The notes: a model not told the origin generated them from the sequence alone. A stretch of DNA of 64,000 nucleotides from Hydractinia symbiolongicarpus (GCF_029227915.1 NC_079880.1:32359501-32423500), one strand, 5' to 3'; shown: positions 37,701 through 42,929, counted from the first letter of the stretch. Program-made: numbers and translations.

Positions 37701-40700
37701 ATATCAGGGAATTGCCGATCTTAAACATATGTTCGAGAAAGAAGCGAAACAAGCCACGGACCCTGATGTAATCGAGGACATTCAGAACATTTTTGATGCT
37801 GACATGGAAATGTTTGAAGAGGGAAGCCGCATCAAGGCATGGCGGTTTAATAATAACATTAGCCAGCACTTGACGAACGATATCATGCGAAAAATAACCC
37901 CCCATGTACTCATTTGGCTGCGATATTTACCGAGGCGGTGGAGATGTTGCGAATTATCACAAAACCAATAGACTGGGCAGATTTTGTTTGTTACTAGCAG
38001 GATTGTTGGGATATTATTTGTGGGGTTGGTATATGTACGTGAGGTTACGGACATTAGTAAAGTTTGCAAGTGGAATTAGAGAGTTGCTGTTGGTGGCGAT
38101 ATTGAGGTTGGGTTAGTGCATTTTTTTGGGTGCGTGTTATGTTCTTGTGAGAGGGTTTCCTCTAGCAGTTAAAAGAAGATTTTGAAGGCAAGATTTTGTT
38201 AATTTAGTGAGCTTATGAAATTTATTGGGGGAATAATTTTAAAGGCTGAGATACACTTGAAATTTTTATTTCAAACTGTTTGAAATTTTTATTTTAGAAA
38301 TATTTCGAAATATTTTAAAACATTTTGAAAGCTTTCCAAAGTATTTTGAATTGCTCAGAACTTAATTTCGAGACATGGTGTGAAATTTTTCAGTATTTCA
38401 GAACAAGAAAATTCTGCAAATCGATTTGTAGAATTTTAAACATATCGAAAGAAGTTTAAAGGTGCCGACAACAGGTGTGCATTTTTCTGACGCTATGAAA
38501 GATTTTTGTGCATTTTTTTGTGATAAAGATAAATGATAGCTATGATGATACACATGCGAACAAAGAAAAACAAAGCAAAAAAAGAAATAACAAAAGTTCT
38601 ACTAATACTGTAATACCTTGAATGACTCTTCGTTCATACCAAGATATTTTCTATATTTTTGGTGCCCCTTTCATTCTCAATTCATTTAAAATTGTATAGT
38701 ATACACTACACTGCTCTTCTTTACAGCCATGACTTCATTCAAATAGCTGTTTGCATTTTTCCCCTTTTTTTCATTTCACTCCCCTTCAATAAAAAAGTAG
38801 CCATTAACATGAACACAACCTTCCTCTTTTGATTTATGTTTGAATATGCTGAAAAACTTTACAAATTTCAAAATAGTATAAAAGTATTTCGAAACACTCT
38901 TGGAACACTAGTTTTAGACATATTTCGAAGAAAAAAAACTATGCTGATATTGTCATGCCCTAGTATTTAAGGGGAATGGTTCAGAGGCTGAATACATGTG
39001 TGAAGTCCTTGTCATTGGAAGAGTTGAATAGTTGTGATAATTTAGTTGATAATGTGAGGTGTAGGGATTTATACAGTGGGAAAGAGATTCAGTATGAAAG
39101 CGTTGTTGCTGTTAAACCTAAGAATATTTTGTATTACAGGTTGGCATGGACGTGTATTCATTCTTTGAATGTTAGTATTGTTGATAGTAATGAAAATAAA
39201 ATTAGTATGGAATATCCTATAGTGAATAGAATATCAACAGCGTTATTTGAAGGGTCAACAGGTTGTAGAAAAACTAGGTTGGTTTTAGATTTATTTTGGG
39301 TTTTTTTTTAACTTTTGGGATGGAAGAAAAGTTATTTTTAAAAGGAAGTGGTTATGGAGATGATTGTGTATTATTTGGTGGAAACTGGTGCTAGGTTATT
39401 TAAGGTTTTTTGGTTTTTTACTAGGGAATTGGCTGGCTGTAAGGTTCTGTTTACTGTGTATGATGTTATTGCTTATGAAATGGTGGATAAGAGGAGACAG
39501 CTGTTGCTTGATTTGAGTATTTGTGGTAGGCATATATCACATTCTTTGTGGGTGTTGACCCAGGCTTATTTAGTTACATCAAAAAAATATAAGACATCAA
39601 AAGAAGATGCTTTTAATTCTAATTCCTATCAGCACTCATAAGTTAAGATTATTGATAAGGAGACTAGTGTAATTGATGATTAGGGACGTGCTGTTAACAG
39701 GTTAAAGGAGAGTAAGCACTTGTGTTTGTATACTAGGTACAGTGTTTGGGTTATTATTCGTATGTTCAGTATTTTTTATATTTTATATGCTACACAGGGA
39801 ATTTTCTTTTTTTGATTTTTTATTTATTAATTTTTTGCGCACCACCAGTAATGCTTTGTGTAAAAGTGAAATAGATATAGAAGTCAACACTTATTATCAT
39901 TGTCTAACAGCGACAAGCTGTGGGTCCATAGGATCAGCTTATTCCACAGCCAATCCTGTGGTCCCAACCACCAAAAACACAGGTGCAGAGTTTCTCCCAC
40001 TGAATAAAAAATGAGAAAAATAGAAACAGGAGTAAGTGTGCTGGGTCTAAAGCACTGATAAAATCTCGAAAATGGAAAACCAATGATTCTGTGTGTTTTT
40101 CTATGCAGCCTTCTGTATGTTTCTGGGAAATATCTCAAACAGCAAATAGTTTCCTGTTACCATGACTGTTATGTGTGAGGAGACAATTCCTGGTAGGATT
40201 TTAATTCAGCAATAATATCCTTTTCCCATATAAGATATAAGTAGCAGGTCTATTGTATTTTTATTGCCTAATTTCATCTTATCCAAATAGGTCTACCATT
40301 ATGTTGTATTTTCTCTATTGTTACAGGAAATTGTTATCATTGAAGTTACTTCTTTAATGCCTTTTTGTACTTTGTTGCTGTATGTTTTTGTTTGCTGATA
40401 GTATTGCATAAAACTTTGATTCTTATTGCTTGTAACATTTATATTGCCTTGGTTACCGCTAGTTTTTGTGGCAGCTTCACAAGACCCAAACTTGGTTTGT
40501 TAATTTATTAATTTCTACAGGTTTTACTTTTCCTTTTACTCTATTTAACTCTATTTATTTGTCAATTCAATGCCAAATTCTGCATTTATCATCATTTCTA
40601 TAGCTTAGAGAGTTTATTTTTCTGGCACAATTTATATTAATTTTTTGTTGAGTGTGGAAGCAGTAGAAACAAAAAACAGACCTACATGCAAAACATGCAA

Positions 40701-41985
40701 CACGTTCTACTACCCTCTTTCGTTATACTTCAGATAAAACCCCAAATCTTTGCTCCCTCCCACTTGGATCTAATAAATTTAAAGATTTTGCCTTTATGTT
40801 CTAGAAATTGAATTTGTGCTGGAACTGGGGAAACAAATTGGCCCAGATCTCTCACTTTCTATCTACTTTTGGGTAAATAATCAAATCATCAATTTGTTTG
40901 TTTCGAGTTTAGATCAGTGATTAACATTACCAAATTCTTATTCACTGAATAAAACAGTTTTGAACTACCATAGAGTGGATTTAGCTTGCAACTATTTGCT
41001 AATAATAAGAGTAAGCAATAATAAAATAATAAAGTTTTTAACTTTTGCAAAGCTATTTACCAGGAATTGCTATTTCAGCTTTTGCGAGTCCTAGTTGACC
41101 TTGATCATTTAAACCACATGAATACACAGATCCATTTTTCATCAAAAACAATGTGTGATTCCATCCACAGGAAATATTTTTTACCTCTAATGAAGATTTC
41201 ACTAAAAAAAATTGCAAAAATTAAAAAAAAAACTAATTCCCTCCTTATTTTCTATTTCATAATACAGATTCAGTTTTCATTCAAATGGTAACACACTTTA
41301 TTAACCAAAAATGAATTATCCGATTTCTCTACAGAATTAGTAGAGTAATTAGTATCACACCAATTCTATTCTCTTTGTCATTCTGGCTGTTCAGCACACC
41401 CAATGAACCCGAACTTAAGCTGTTTTATTTGTTTGTATTTGGTGTGTTAAGTTACGTTATAGTTTATTATATTTCAACGTAATATGCAGTGCAGATGTAT
41501 CAACAACAACAACACACATTTACTGCTACTCCACAAAAAAAGAGGTTCTATATTTTTTTTATCTATTGCACTTTATTAAATTAGACAAACATATGGACCA
41601 AAATTAGTTATTTTAGTATGACAATTATTGATTTGGTTGATTAGGATTGCTGAAAAGAATGTCATGTTATCCTCACTATGCATACCTGCTTGAGTACAAC
41701 AAAAACTAAAAAGTTATTTGCTGTAAAAAAAGTATTAAAAAGTTGTTTTAGCATAACTTGGAAATTGTAAATTCAATTCAAAATCTAAACTTCGACAAAA
41801 CATCTTATAAAAATATTCAGGACAAGACTTAATCTAAGAATTAAAGTACTTATATTTAAGAAAATTAATACAAAAAAAGATGACCTACCAAGTGTGGGAA
41901 GAGAAACACATGCATCTTCATTTTCAGGATCATTAACTAATCCTAACTGTCCAAAGAAATTGTTTCCCCAACTAAAAACAGCCAT
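10606..41985 (-). CDS. HERC3/HERC4-like RCC1-repeat gene, 5' part
   Basis: Five minus-strand exons join with canonical GT/AG sites and matching phases: 41985-41889, 41201-41061, 11766-11613, 11366-11287, 10795-10606. The joined product begins MAVFSWGNNFFGQLG and contains about four RCC1 repeats, each with a GQLG and a CG-x-x-H(S/T) signature, for example SCGWNHT, SCGEAHS, SCGKHHT and AGGCHT. Order, spacing and the immediate N-terminal start of the first repeat match the N-terminal propeller of HERC3/HERC4 ubiquitin ligases. In that family a C-terminal HECT domain transfers ubiquitin; here it would lie left of the window and is not seen. An in-frame TAA 30 bases upstream supports the ATG. Other RCC1 proteins are possible alternatives. 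The exons carry no stops, so the gene is probably functional despite its transposon-filled introns. Confidence 0.82.
11287..11366 (-). CDS. HERC-like exon 4
   Basis: Acceptor TGTATAG|G, donor CTCAG|GTAGAT. An 80-base exon that completes an Arg with two bases of exon 3 and encodes LVKNIPFNTF...SCGKHHTVALSS, leaving one base. It is too short to stand out as an open frame and was found by its RCC1 signature. Confidence 0.8.
11613..11766 (-). CDS. HERC-like exon 3
   Basis: Acceptor TTGTTTAG, donor CCCAG|GTATTC. It takes one base from exon 2, then 50 codons and two spare bases. It encodes HASCGEAHSVIISEDGQ and FGDNSKGQLG. The open frame continues on both sides of these sites (11444-11986), but the flanks do not look like RCC1 sequence and are intronic read-through. 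Confidence 0.82.
11986..12803. other. Intronic sequence, nothing recognised
   Basis: AT-rich stretch inside the large intron of the HERC-like gene. I see no coding homology or repeat structure. Confidence 0.5.
12804..13679. mobile_element. 876-bp TIR element with CTTTCGCG subterminal repeats
   Basis: The two ends are perfect inverted repeats of about 35 bp, starting AGGGCAGAAACTTTCGCG, with TA on both outer sides (12802-12803 and 13680-13681), the likely target duplication. Inside each end the octamer CTTTCGCG or close variants recurs several times (near 12870, 12905, 13540, 13570 and 13610), always pointing inward. Such arrays are usually transposase binding sites. The middle has two short open frames, the acidic minus frame 13051-13260 and an overlapping plus frame, with no transposase similarity, so the element is non-autonomous. 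The superfamily is not certain; TA points to a Tc1/mariner-type or similar transposase. Confidence 0.85.
13680..15149. other. Intronic sequence, nothing recognised
   Basis: AT-rich, without coding homology. Around 14200-14310 there is a purine-rich stretch with loose short repeats of 'gaagt(t)aaagta'. Confidence 0.45.
15150..15524 (+). mobile_element. Diverged non-autonomous Helitron copy
   Basis: From about 15235 the sequence follows the middle of the 724-bp Helitron in order: 'aacttggaaac', 'gggaccccctggga', 'ttacgtcat', 'taatatctctgcaac', 'acattttcttgctcagcgtttt'. It ends with GAGTGGATTT and CTAG at 15521-15524, but the right arm of the hairpin is lost. The 5' end is uncertain; 'tcccttatataatccg' near 15156 resembles the usual start. 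Confidence 0.6.
15830..16135. repeat. Dispersed repeat with inverted ends
   Basis: Part of it (about 15910-15985: 'gatagaaagtga', 'ggccaattt', 'cagttctagcacaaattc') recurs inverted at 40795-40875. Within this copy 'cagttctagcacaaatt' at 15945 is answered by an inverted 'aattgtgctggaactg' at about 16108. It is probably an old transposon or SINE fragment of unknown class. Confidence 0.5.
16136..17448. other. AT-rich, no gene seen
   Basis: No recognisable coding sequence. The last part, up to 17448, may include the leader of the copia-like element that follows. Confidence 0.4.
17449..17460 (+). other. Possible retroelement primer binding site
   Basis: TGGTAGCAGAAC, 79 bases upstream of the gag ATG, resembles primer binding sites that pair with the 3' end of initiator methionine tRNA, often used by copia-type elements. 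No flanking LTR was recognised, so this is only suggestive. Confidence 0.35.
17539..17950 (+). pseudogene. Copia-type Gag remnant
   Basis: The frame begins MSGIKSPPVFET. It contains YASWKNDVEVW, QGLAVYLSLKG, GDDGVQVILQKLDEVF, AYHAFKEFVEYRR and YKLELPSGVQAF, the Gag pattern of Ty1/copia-like elements common in cnidarians and other invertebrates. TAA at 17686-17688 interrupts it. Similarity stops near 17945, where the sequence switches to Polinton-type coding sequence in the same frame, so the rest of gag and all of pol are missing here. A pol relic of similar type lies on the other strand at 34880-37170; whether both come from one family is unproven. Confidence 0.75.
17945..18030 (+). pseudogene. 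C-terminal tail of a Polinton protein (RPVP/acidic)
   Basis: The last 27 codons of the frame that reads through from gag: HRPVPVTLRIRR, then acidic DSDDEEDPFVVV and a stop. RPVPxP-type proline repeats followed by an acidic valine-ended tail are familiar from cnidarian Polinton ORFs. The upstream part is gone. It ends five bases before the next gene. Confidence 0.5.
18036..18308 (+). CDS. Small SAP/Rho-N-like protein of Polinton
   Basis: A 90-residue intact frame. Residues 1-30 (MNDLKREARELGIRGYSTMKK and SEIITAI) fit the LKxxAxxLGIxGYSxMxKxELI pattern of SAP or Rho-N DNA/RNA-binding helix pairs. A CKPC pair at about residues 47-50 and ITATTGEIVG-like ending follow. It probably binds nucleic acid; its role in the element is unknown. 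The start is chosen at the only upstream Met, just after the previous stop. Confidence 0.6.
   Translation: MNDLKREARELGIRGYSTMKKSEIITAIHKVKYKDASAQKDGPYCKPCSDIAAMKISEEYIRGLEARQTRTIINGDFMIDATTGEIVGVI
18354..18986 (-). pseudogene. Polinton-associated membrane protein, two frameshifts
   Basis: Three overlapping minus frames together make one protein of about 200 residues. The start is MKLYPSLPPSAP with a charged helical region (RLKKIKEIEHFL). A glycine-rich hydrophobic pair of membrane segments follows (18660-18830, ISVITSGVGIASMLSGIGVP). The end is the conserved KHDSIKI...AETKLNSIVDLISRAI segment with a basic coiled C-terminus. I know this arrangement as one ORF in cnidarian Polintons. Frame changes lie at about 18790-18840 and 18600-18620. 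Function is unknown; membrane or virion association is an inference from the hydrophobic segment. Confidence 0.75.
18994..19535 (-). pseudogene. Probable Polinton structural protein, N-terminus lost
   Basis: Open from about 19535 (no Met) through Met 19470 to the stop at 18994. The segment IELMNALYKIEDIAAIVN, a variable middle with VHDGYTLVFGETLHKLLGF, and the end SFDSVVYVPLKGSTDRLEF followed by a beta-rich tail match a protein present in most cnidarian Polintons. Its all-beta character suggests a jelly-roll minor capsid protein; that assignment is inference. An intact member has about 100 more residues at the N-terminus. Here that part is replaced by the start of the oppositely oriented integrase, so a deletion joined the two. 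It lies 8 bases upstream of the membrane-protein gene. Confidence 0.6.
19581..20349 (+). pseudogene. Polinton retroviral-type integrase
   Basis: A DDE integrase core: first Asp in ILTGIDVALRY, second in FQCDNGLEFK, Glu in AFVESYNK, with spacing typical of the rve fold. A C-terminal chromo-like part follows (YRLDRIVKG, YYLVDGP, FVTEELM). The N-terminal zinc-binding region is missing and the frame opens directly at MHQFDLLYM. TGA near 19749 interrupts the core between the first and second catalytic Asp. A frame change near 20155-20165 separates the core from the chromo-like part. In intact elements this enzyme inserts the linear element into host DNA. It is convergent with the minus-strand gene block. 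Confidence 0.88.
20464..21162 (-). CDS. BRO-N domain protein of Polinton
   Basis: An intact frame of 232 residues. Residues 5-110 fit the BRO-N/ALI domain of large DNA viruses (FNTFPAGAIETLFDAQNQPL, then FLGIANIAESYRDI, and LEICARSRKSKAVEIMRWV). Residues 110-150 form a coiled coil. The C-terminal 80 residues (IMIFRKHT...YYCARVQRRG) resemble the C-terminal module often paired with BRO-N/MSV199 proteins. BRO proteins bind DNA and are thought to act in regulation or replication; no precise role is known in Polintons. It has no stop or frameshift, unlike the integrase next to it. It sits five bases downstream of a small membrane protein gene in the same direction. Confidence 0.78.
   Translation of the reverse strand: MEMSCLVEFNTFPAGAIETLFDAQNQPLFKRADLGRFLGIANIAESYRDIPIISRNEIGLVSNQTLGKAKNPHDAFIPLDDALEICARSRKSKAVEIMRWVAVKGIKKLQETIEEHRQALSMLNDDLQEQENQLDLRTLEIAGLRQRYVPHAYNPGKDNVIMIFRKHTTPDDDKYHHLPYYCARVQRRGILKKWRWIRVRFPESEEIVVIDNANGMHAFNMFEEEGHMERYI
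21168..21356 (-). CDS. Small coiled-coil, tail-anchored protein
   Basis: A 62-residue frame: an acidic amphipathic coiled coil over residues 3-40 (QLENQLDVCHEEMAHLEQSI) and one C-terminal hydrophobic segment of about 16 residues (FFITVLLIVTLVGAM) ending at the stop. It fits a tail-anchored membrane protein. It lies in the minus-strand block between the packaging ATPase and the BRO-N gene with a five-base gap. No family recognised. Confidence 0.5.
   Translation of the reverse strand: MLYIHQLENQLDVCHEEMAHLEQSIEVLQEELRDVLERERIHRNTKYFFITVLLIVTLVGAM
21399..21959 (-). CDS. Polinton packaging ATPase (FtsK/HerA-type)
   Basis: An intact frame of 186 residues. Walker A region GPTSCGKK at residues 15-22, Walker B LFIVDDMI at 91-98, followed by the family signature AISGRHRKHSLWLLTQ (114-129). 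This is the A32-like ATPase that packages DNA in viruses and is a Polinton hallmark. The Walker A residue after GK is Lys instead of Thr/Ser, the residue that coordinates magnesium, so the enzyme may be inactive although the frame is open. It is slightly shorter than intact relatives. A second copy, more decayed, lies at 39226-39641. Confidence 0.88.
   Translation of the reverse strand: MLDIVLQPHTAIFTGPTSCGKKQRVLNLLENECRCHFHNIIILCPAIRYNRTYLDSPLLWKDPYVFLIDPRDQLFEWIEKLSSLLAGEESLFIVDDMIADESMDKTRGALLELAISGRHRKHSLWLLTQRYRKVPLTVTDQLKQLFVWYPKNRKELDIIQEENDVMNSEDITIIKAKLKKLKHTCL
22006..22257 (-). CDS. Small conserved Polinton protein
   Basis: An 83-residue intact frame, MSSNVTPQQKEIIDMIYETV at the start, then a glycine-containing hydrophobic stretch (DLGFTIGYAMVGKKFLGI) and a conserved-looking DVMKMIAYFTAGRV helix. 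One amphipathic membrane-associated segment is plausible. It lies 15 bases downstream of the next gene. I recognise it as a recurrent small Polinton ORF but know no function. Confidence 0.5.
   Translation of the reverse strand: MSSNVTPQQKEIIDMIYETVVDLGFTIGYAMVGKKFLGISSPSTKLDTSDVMKMIAYFTAGRVSREMAVSKGWILASIVPKPK
22273..22614 (-). CDS. Single-pass membrane protein of Polinton
   Basis: A 113-residue intact frame. A basic N-terminal half (HPGRVAQGHKLAALMKKRKE), a linker, one strong membrane segment at about residues 63-84 (ISIGGSLATIIIFVVG-like) and a proline/glutamine-rich tail (PAPTQPPPA). The topology suggests a virion or assembly membrane protein; this is inference. A block of MKKRKEDLK type is frequent in this class of Polinton ORF. 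Confidence 0.5.
   Translation of the reverse strand: MSNEQSQEQRVIKPVKHPGRVAQGHKLAALMKKRKEDLKQQEVALVTPVKTSSGDTSIQSGSGIYIGGSLATIIIFVVGAYYFIVKRPAPTQPPPAVQQKSETQPEIDIFHMR
22650..23217 (-). pseudogene. Polinton membrane protein with homopolymer frameshift
   Basis: Two minus frames make one protein. The first (23217-22990) has an N-terminal membrane segment (IELIAIILPYILILVYLHRY) and the helical part ELSEIFDTSAEAVDQ up to LLPKK. The second continues from about 23018 (AFLDKTSDEKVERVYADL) to the stop at 22650. The change of frame falls in a run of six A (T on the plus strand, 23017-23022), so a one-base slip, or a sequencing error, separates them. The second half is helical and contains a conserved-looking LADLGIVLYTAFGQFLAPL segment. 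No function known. Confidence 0.6.
23239..24612 (-). pseudogene. Polinton family B DNA polymerase, internally deleted
   Basis: The N-terminal part (24612-24080) contains VDLEGIATKFKINI, a C2H2 finger (CEVC...HKQNDC) and the VYEYHGCKWH segment typical of these polymerases. It then jumps directly to the C-terminal core, DPDKRIAGDTAKLKGNSFYGK (about 23997-23937), with the exonuclease and motif A missing, a loss of several hundred codons. Motif C reads YMDTNS instead of YxDTDS, an Asp to Asn change at a catalytic position. Stops: TAG near 24070, TAA near 23715, TAA near 23355. The frame ends at TAG 23241. Intact enzymes use a terminal protein primer to copy the linear element. Confidence 0.88.
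24615..25870 (+). pseudogene. LINE reverse transcriptase, 5'-truncated
   Basis: It starts inside the RT with EWKHATVTPIFKSG and VDNYRPISILPIASKILERV, then FIDLSNAFDTV, VPQGFILGPLLFLIYFND and KFADDTMLYV (about 25115-25145), so the catalytic ADD is present in fragments. The thumb part runs through 25253-25612 (KRYKYLGSTIDPTL) and the characteristic LINE end (SFRYMGAKIYNSLP) is at 25760-25810. There are several frame changes and stops. The pattern fits the CR1/L2/Jockey group. It abuts the Polinton polymerase start at about 24612, so it probably inserted there. Confidence 0.8.
26020..26375. repeat. Two direct repeats with hairpins, 3' of LINE
   Basis: A unit of about 285 bp is present twice. 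Each begins 'ttattatataatgga(c/t)agagaa' and folds back on 'ctctgt(c/t)tattatata' about 50 bases later (26023-26092 and 26310-26372), then continues with 'atagttttctattttt'. It may be the LINE's 3' UTR or a separate small element. Confidence 0.5.
26376..27049. other. AT-rich, no gene seen
   Basis: Simple A/T tracts, including an A-rich run near 26540-26580. No coding similarity was seen. Confidence 0.4.
27050..29650 (+). pseudogene. LINE with endonuclease and RT, heavily decayed
   Basis: Endonuclease traces come first: a GGGVGCY segment near 27210, LTRDFNINL at 27454-27480, ALIDHIVAD at about 27560, and the SDH signature (AISDHDGTYALL) at 27628-27665. Reverse transcriptase traces follow: TLIVLTSKAFDTI near 28660, a VPQGS-like 'cccccagggatcaatacttgg' at 28841, and YADDTTIY at 28878-28900. 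The C-terminal end RARAFNNLPPILHS is near 29577. Order and spacing match a complete CR1/L2-type ORF2. Frameshifts and stops occur about every 100-200 bases, so it is old. Confidence 0.75.
29955..30020. repeat. Two copies of a 30-bp C-rich unit
   Basis: 'ctgtccccttcccttcccc' followed by 'aaaatcaata' and then the same again with small changes. A related phrase, 'tgtccccttaaaaaagg', occurs at 14699. Confidence 0.55.
30352..32110 (+). other. Unidentified coding-like GT-rich tract
   Basis: The plus strand turns G/T-rich and carries a chain of medium-length open segments in changing frames, for example 30476-30742 (SDELENNLGSNPLLNGLCR) and peptides such as DLKFICMAVSDYMISEKDA near 31440 and PLSYRLKSRNVNEEYSG near 31745. 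Composition resembles the ATPase relic at 38976-39641, so both may be parts of one old Polinton-like element split by later insertions. No motif identifies any protein here. Confidence 0.35.
32111..33744. other. No confident gene
   Basis: AT-rich sequence. A fragment 'ctgatcgggagaggttttaatatccatatag' near 32796 reads like a LINE endonuclease strand (LIGxxFNIHI) but nothing around it confirms that. Confidence 0.35.
33745..34092. mobile_element. 348-bp TIR element (MITE)
   Basis: Terminal inverted repeats CAGGCCTATCAATAAG at 33745-33760 and its complement at 34077-34092. TAATG stands on both sides (33740-33744 and 34093-34097) and is the likely target duplication. Imperfect GAGCAATAAAT/CGCTCCC motifs recur inside both ends. 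There is no coding capacity. The superfamily is unknown; a 5-bp duplication is unusual for the common classes. Confidence 0.75.
34235..34345. repeat. Dispersed repeat, copy 1
   Basis: 'aagttaagactgaggagtcctta' through 'ggttcacaagtttaatcatccccc' is about 70 percent similar by eye, same orientation, to 45890-45985. A GGTTCA core followed by a pyrimidine block recalls a B box, so a tRNA-derived SINE is possible. Confidence 0.4.
34880..37170 (-). pseudogene. Copia-type pol relic (IN, RT, RNase H)
   Basis: Read from right to left. Integrase C-terminal core: WIAYFGAPRKFHNN-CGGGF and NAVMEEMSEKLG near 37120-37030, then VERNNKVLYESM near 36960. An acidic linker follows (36544-35918). The reverse transcriptase (35908-35300) has FQWVDDVGQATVSCKWV, KARLVARGFEE, SPTCSRLALR and LDITSAFLQG with the first catalytic Asp. 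The frame then jumps to IWVNSQTRPDCAFDACY, so the YVDD region was deleted. RNase H traces (SGASQGAYIVFL, ETMALSESADS) run to about 35090. No LTRs recognised. The two longest open pieces are 35300-35908 and 35918-36544. Confidence 0.85.
37321..37340. repeat. Perfect 20-bp palindrome
   Basis: ATATGTTGATATCAACATAT reads the same on both strands. It stands about 80 bases upstream of the open frame at 37402, followed by TGACGTCATC (37387) and a TATATAATGG box (37413). It may belong to the promoter of the Polinton-like relic or be chance in AT-rich sequence. Confidence 0.5.
37402..37971 (+). CDS. Polinton-like helical protein, unknown
   Basis: An open frame of 189 residues; the likely start is Met at 37447 (MSTESKKCW). 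Residues 20-75 carry repeated amphipathic YNKxxxWxxxAxSxIYN-type heptads (VYNKGMSWFKN, IYNTVSAP, YYYNKARDQF), as in a Polinton ORF of cnidarians made of YNKA repeats. A long charged helical region follows, then a conserved-looking NDIMRKITPH. After 37905 the better continuation is in another frame (MYSFGCDIYRGGGDVANYH, 37904-38116) with a membrane segment (LLLAGLLGYYLWGWYMYV), so one frameshift is likely. Function unknown. Confidence 0.5.
   Translation: MRNSIYNGNSLNIFEMSTESKKCWLEMKSVYNKGMSWFKNAISKIYNTVSAPVAATREALVKQLRSVRDTVSYYYNKARDQFSGSATLHDEVQRITIDEEYQGIADLKHMFEKEAKQATDPDVIEDIQNIFDADMEMFEEGSRIKAWRFNNNISQHLTNDIMRKITPHVLIWLRYLPRRWRCCELSQNQ
37904..38116 (+). pseudogene. Membrane-segment continuation of the 37402 frame
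   Basis: A 70-residue frame overlapping the end of the preceding one. It contains GGGDVANY and one hydrophobic stretch of about 18 residues, then a basic end. It is probably the C-terminal part of the same protein after a frameshift, or a short separate membrane protein. Confidence 0.35.
38117..38975. other. No gene seen
   Basis: Contains many short 'tttcgaaat/atttcgaaa' palindromic pieces (38290-38460 and 38880-38930), AT-rich and low in complexity. Confidence 0.45.
38976..39641 (+). pseudogene. Second Polinton-type packaging ATPase relic
   Basis: Two frames joined across 39311-39348. The first ends with ISTALFEGSTGCRKTRLVLDL, a P-loop in which the Gly before Lys became Arg. The second has VLFTVYDVIAYEMVDKRRQLLLDLSICGRHISHSLWVLTQAY, the Walker B and the GRHxxHSLW signature shared with the ATPase at 21399-21959. 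The DD of Walker B is changed to YD. The orientation is opposite to the first Polinton and similarity is limited, so it comes from another, older element. Confidence 0.75.
39642..40794. other. No gene seen
   Basis: AT-rich intronic sequence of the HERC-like gene. No coding similarity recognised. Confidence 0.45.
40795..40875. repeat. Inverted copy of the 15.9-kb dispersed repeat
   Basis: 'gaaattgaatttgtgctggaactgg' through 'ctcactttctatctac' is the reverse complement, with mismatches, of 15910-15985. Confidence 0.6.
41061..41201 (-). CDS. HERC-like exon 2
   Basis: Acceptor TTTTTTTAG, donor CTG|GTAAAT. One base from exon 1 plus TG gives Val, then 46 codons and one spare base. It encodes ISCGWNHT, a KNGSVYSCG strand and NDQGQLG, one complete RCC1 repeat. 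It ends in phase 1, the phase required by the next exon 29.3 kb away. Confidence 0.82.
41889..41985 (-). CDS. HERC-like exon 1 (coding start)
   Basis: ATG at 41985-41983, 32 codons plus one base. The donor is TTG|GTAGG. It encodes the first WGNNFFGQLG blade segment. An in-frame TAA lies just upstream, so this is the first possible Met in the frame. Confidence 0.8.
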
Positions 41986-42349
41986 TTGATTGTATACCAC
42001 ATTTGTTTCATTGACTTATAGCTCCATTAGTCATATTTACACATCTATTTGTCTTACTATTCCCTGAAACAAAAAATTATTTTCCATGTTATGTTTGACT
42101 TGAAAAGTAGCTTTACTATTAATACAAATTTTCACAACAAAAAAACAGTTGCTGAATTGCATGGAAAATGGCTCTATGATAAGCGCTCACATAGTTGAAA
42201 AGAAACATAGTCACAAAATCTTCCTTTTAGGAGCTTGTGTGTGGTTTGTAACATAAGCAATATACAATAAGTTATTTAAAACATGTAATGCCAAGTATAC
42301 TTATTCCTTAAAAAAAAAAAAAAAACATTAATTTATTTTAGGCATTTAA
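41986..42349. promoter_or_regulatory. 5' flank of the HERC-like gene
   Basis: Region upstream of the coding start. No TATA box or CpG-rich stretch was recognised; an A15-type tract lies at 42310-42325. It should contain the 5' UTR and the promoter, unless an upstream non-coding exon exists. Confidence 0.3.
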
Positions 42350-42929
42350 TAAAGGATCGTCTCCATGACCGTTTAAATACTAATCATTTTAATTTTAATA
42401 ATATTTTATTTAAAACGATCTCTATATGATTTTGAAACAAATTTAAAAAAAAAAATCCCCAAAAATCGTTTCAAATTTGTTTTAATTTTTTTAAAAATAG
42501 TTTCAAATCGCTTCATTGAATTGAAAATCGCTTCCCAGAATTAAAAATCGTTTAAAAAACCTTTTTATTTCAAAACAAAAATTTTTTATCTTTAAACATC
42601 TGTTATAGAGGGACAATTTCCCTCATGGTCTTCTTTTATCAAAAAGATGGAACTGGATGTTTGCTTCTTTAATGTCTGAGTCTGTTGGGTTATAAAAAGG
42701 ATTATTTTTAGGTTCATTATCGTGAAGGAACATAGTTCGATCTTTTAAAAGTGCTCTGCCAGCCCTACACGGCTGTTCCTCTTTAAAGCAATGGATCTTG
42801 TCGTCTTCACTTTCTTTGTTTTTATAATTTCAGGCACAAATTTTTTATCATTTTTCATTCGCATAAAATCCATTCAAACACTATGCGTCTTGGGGCTGGT
42901 TTCGTGTTTTTTGCTTCTGTATATCGATA

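Noticed and set aside
41786-42000. A 71-residue protein starting at 42000
   Set aside because: The base triplet at 42000 is GTG; the first ATG is at 41985, and the 3' half is beyond the splice donor.
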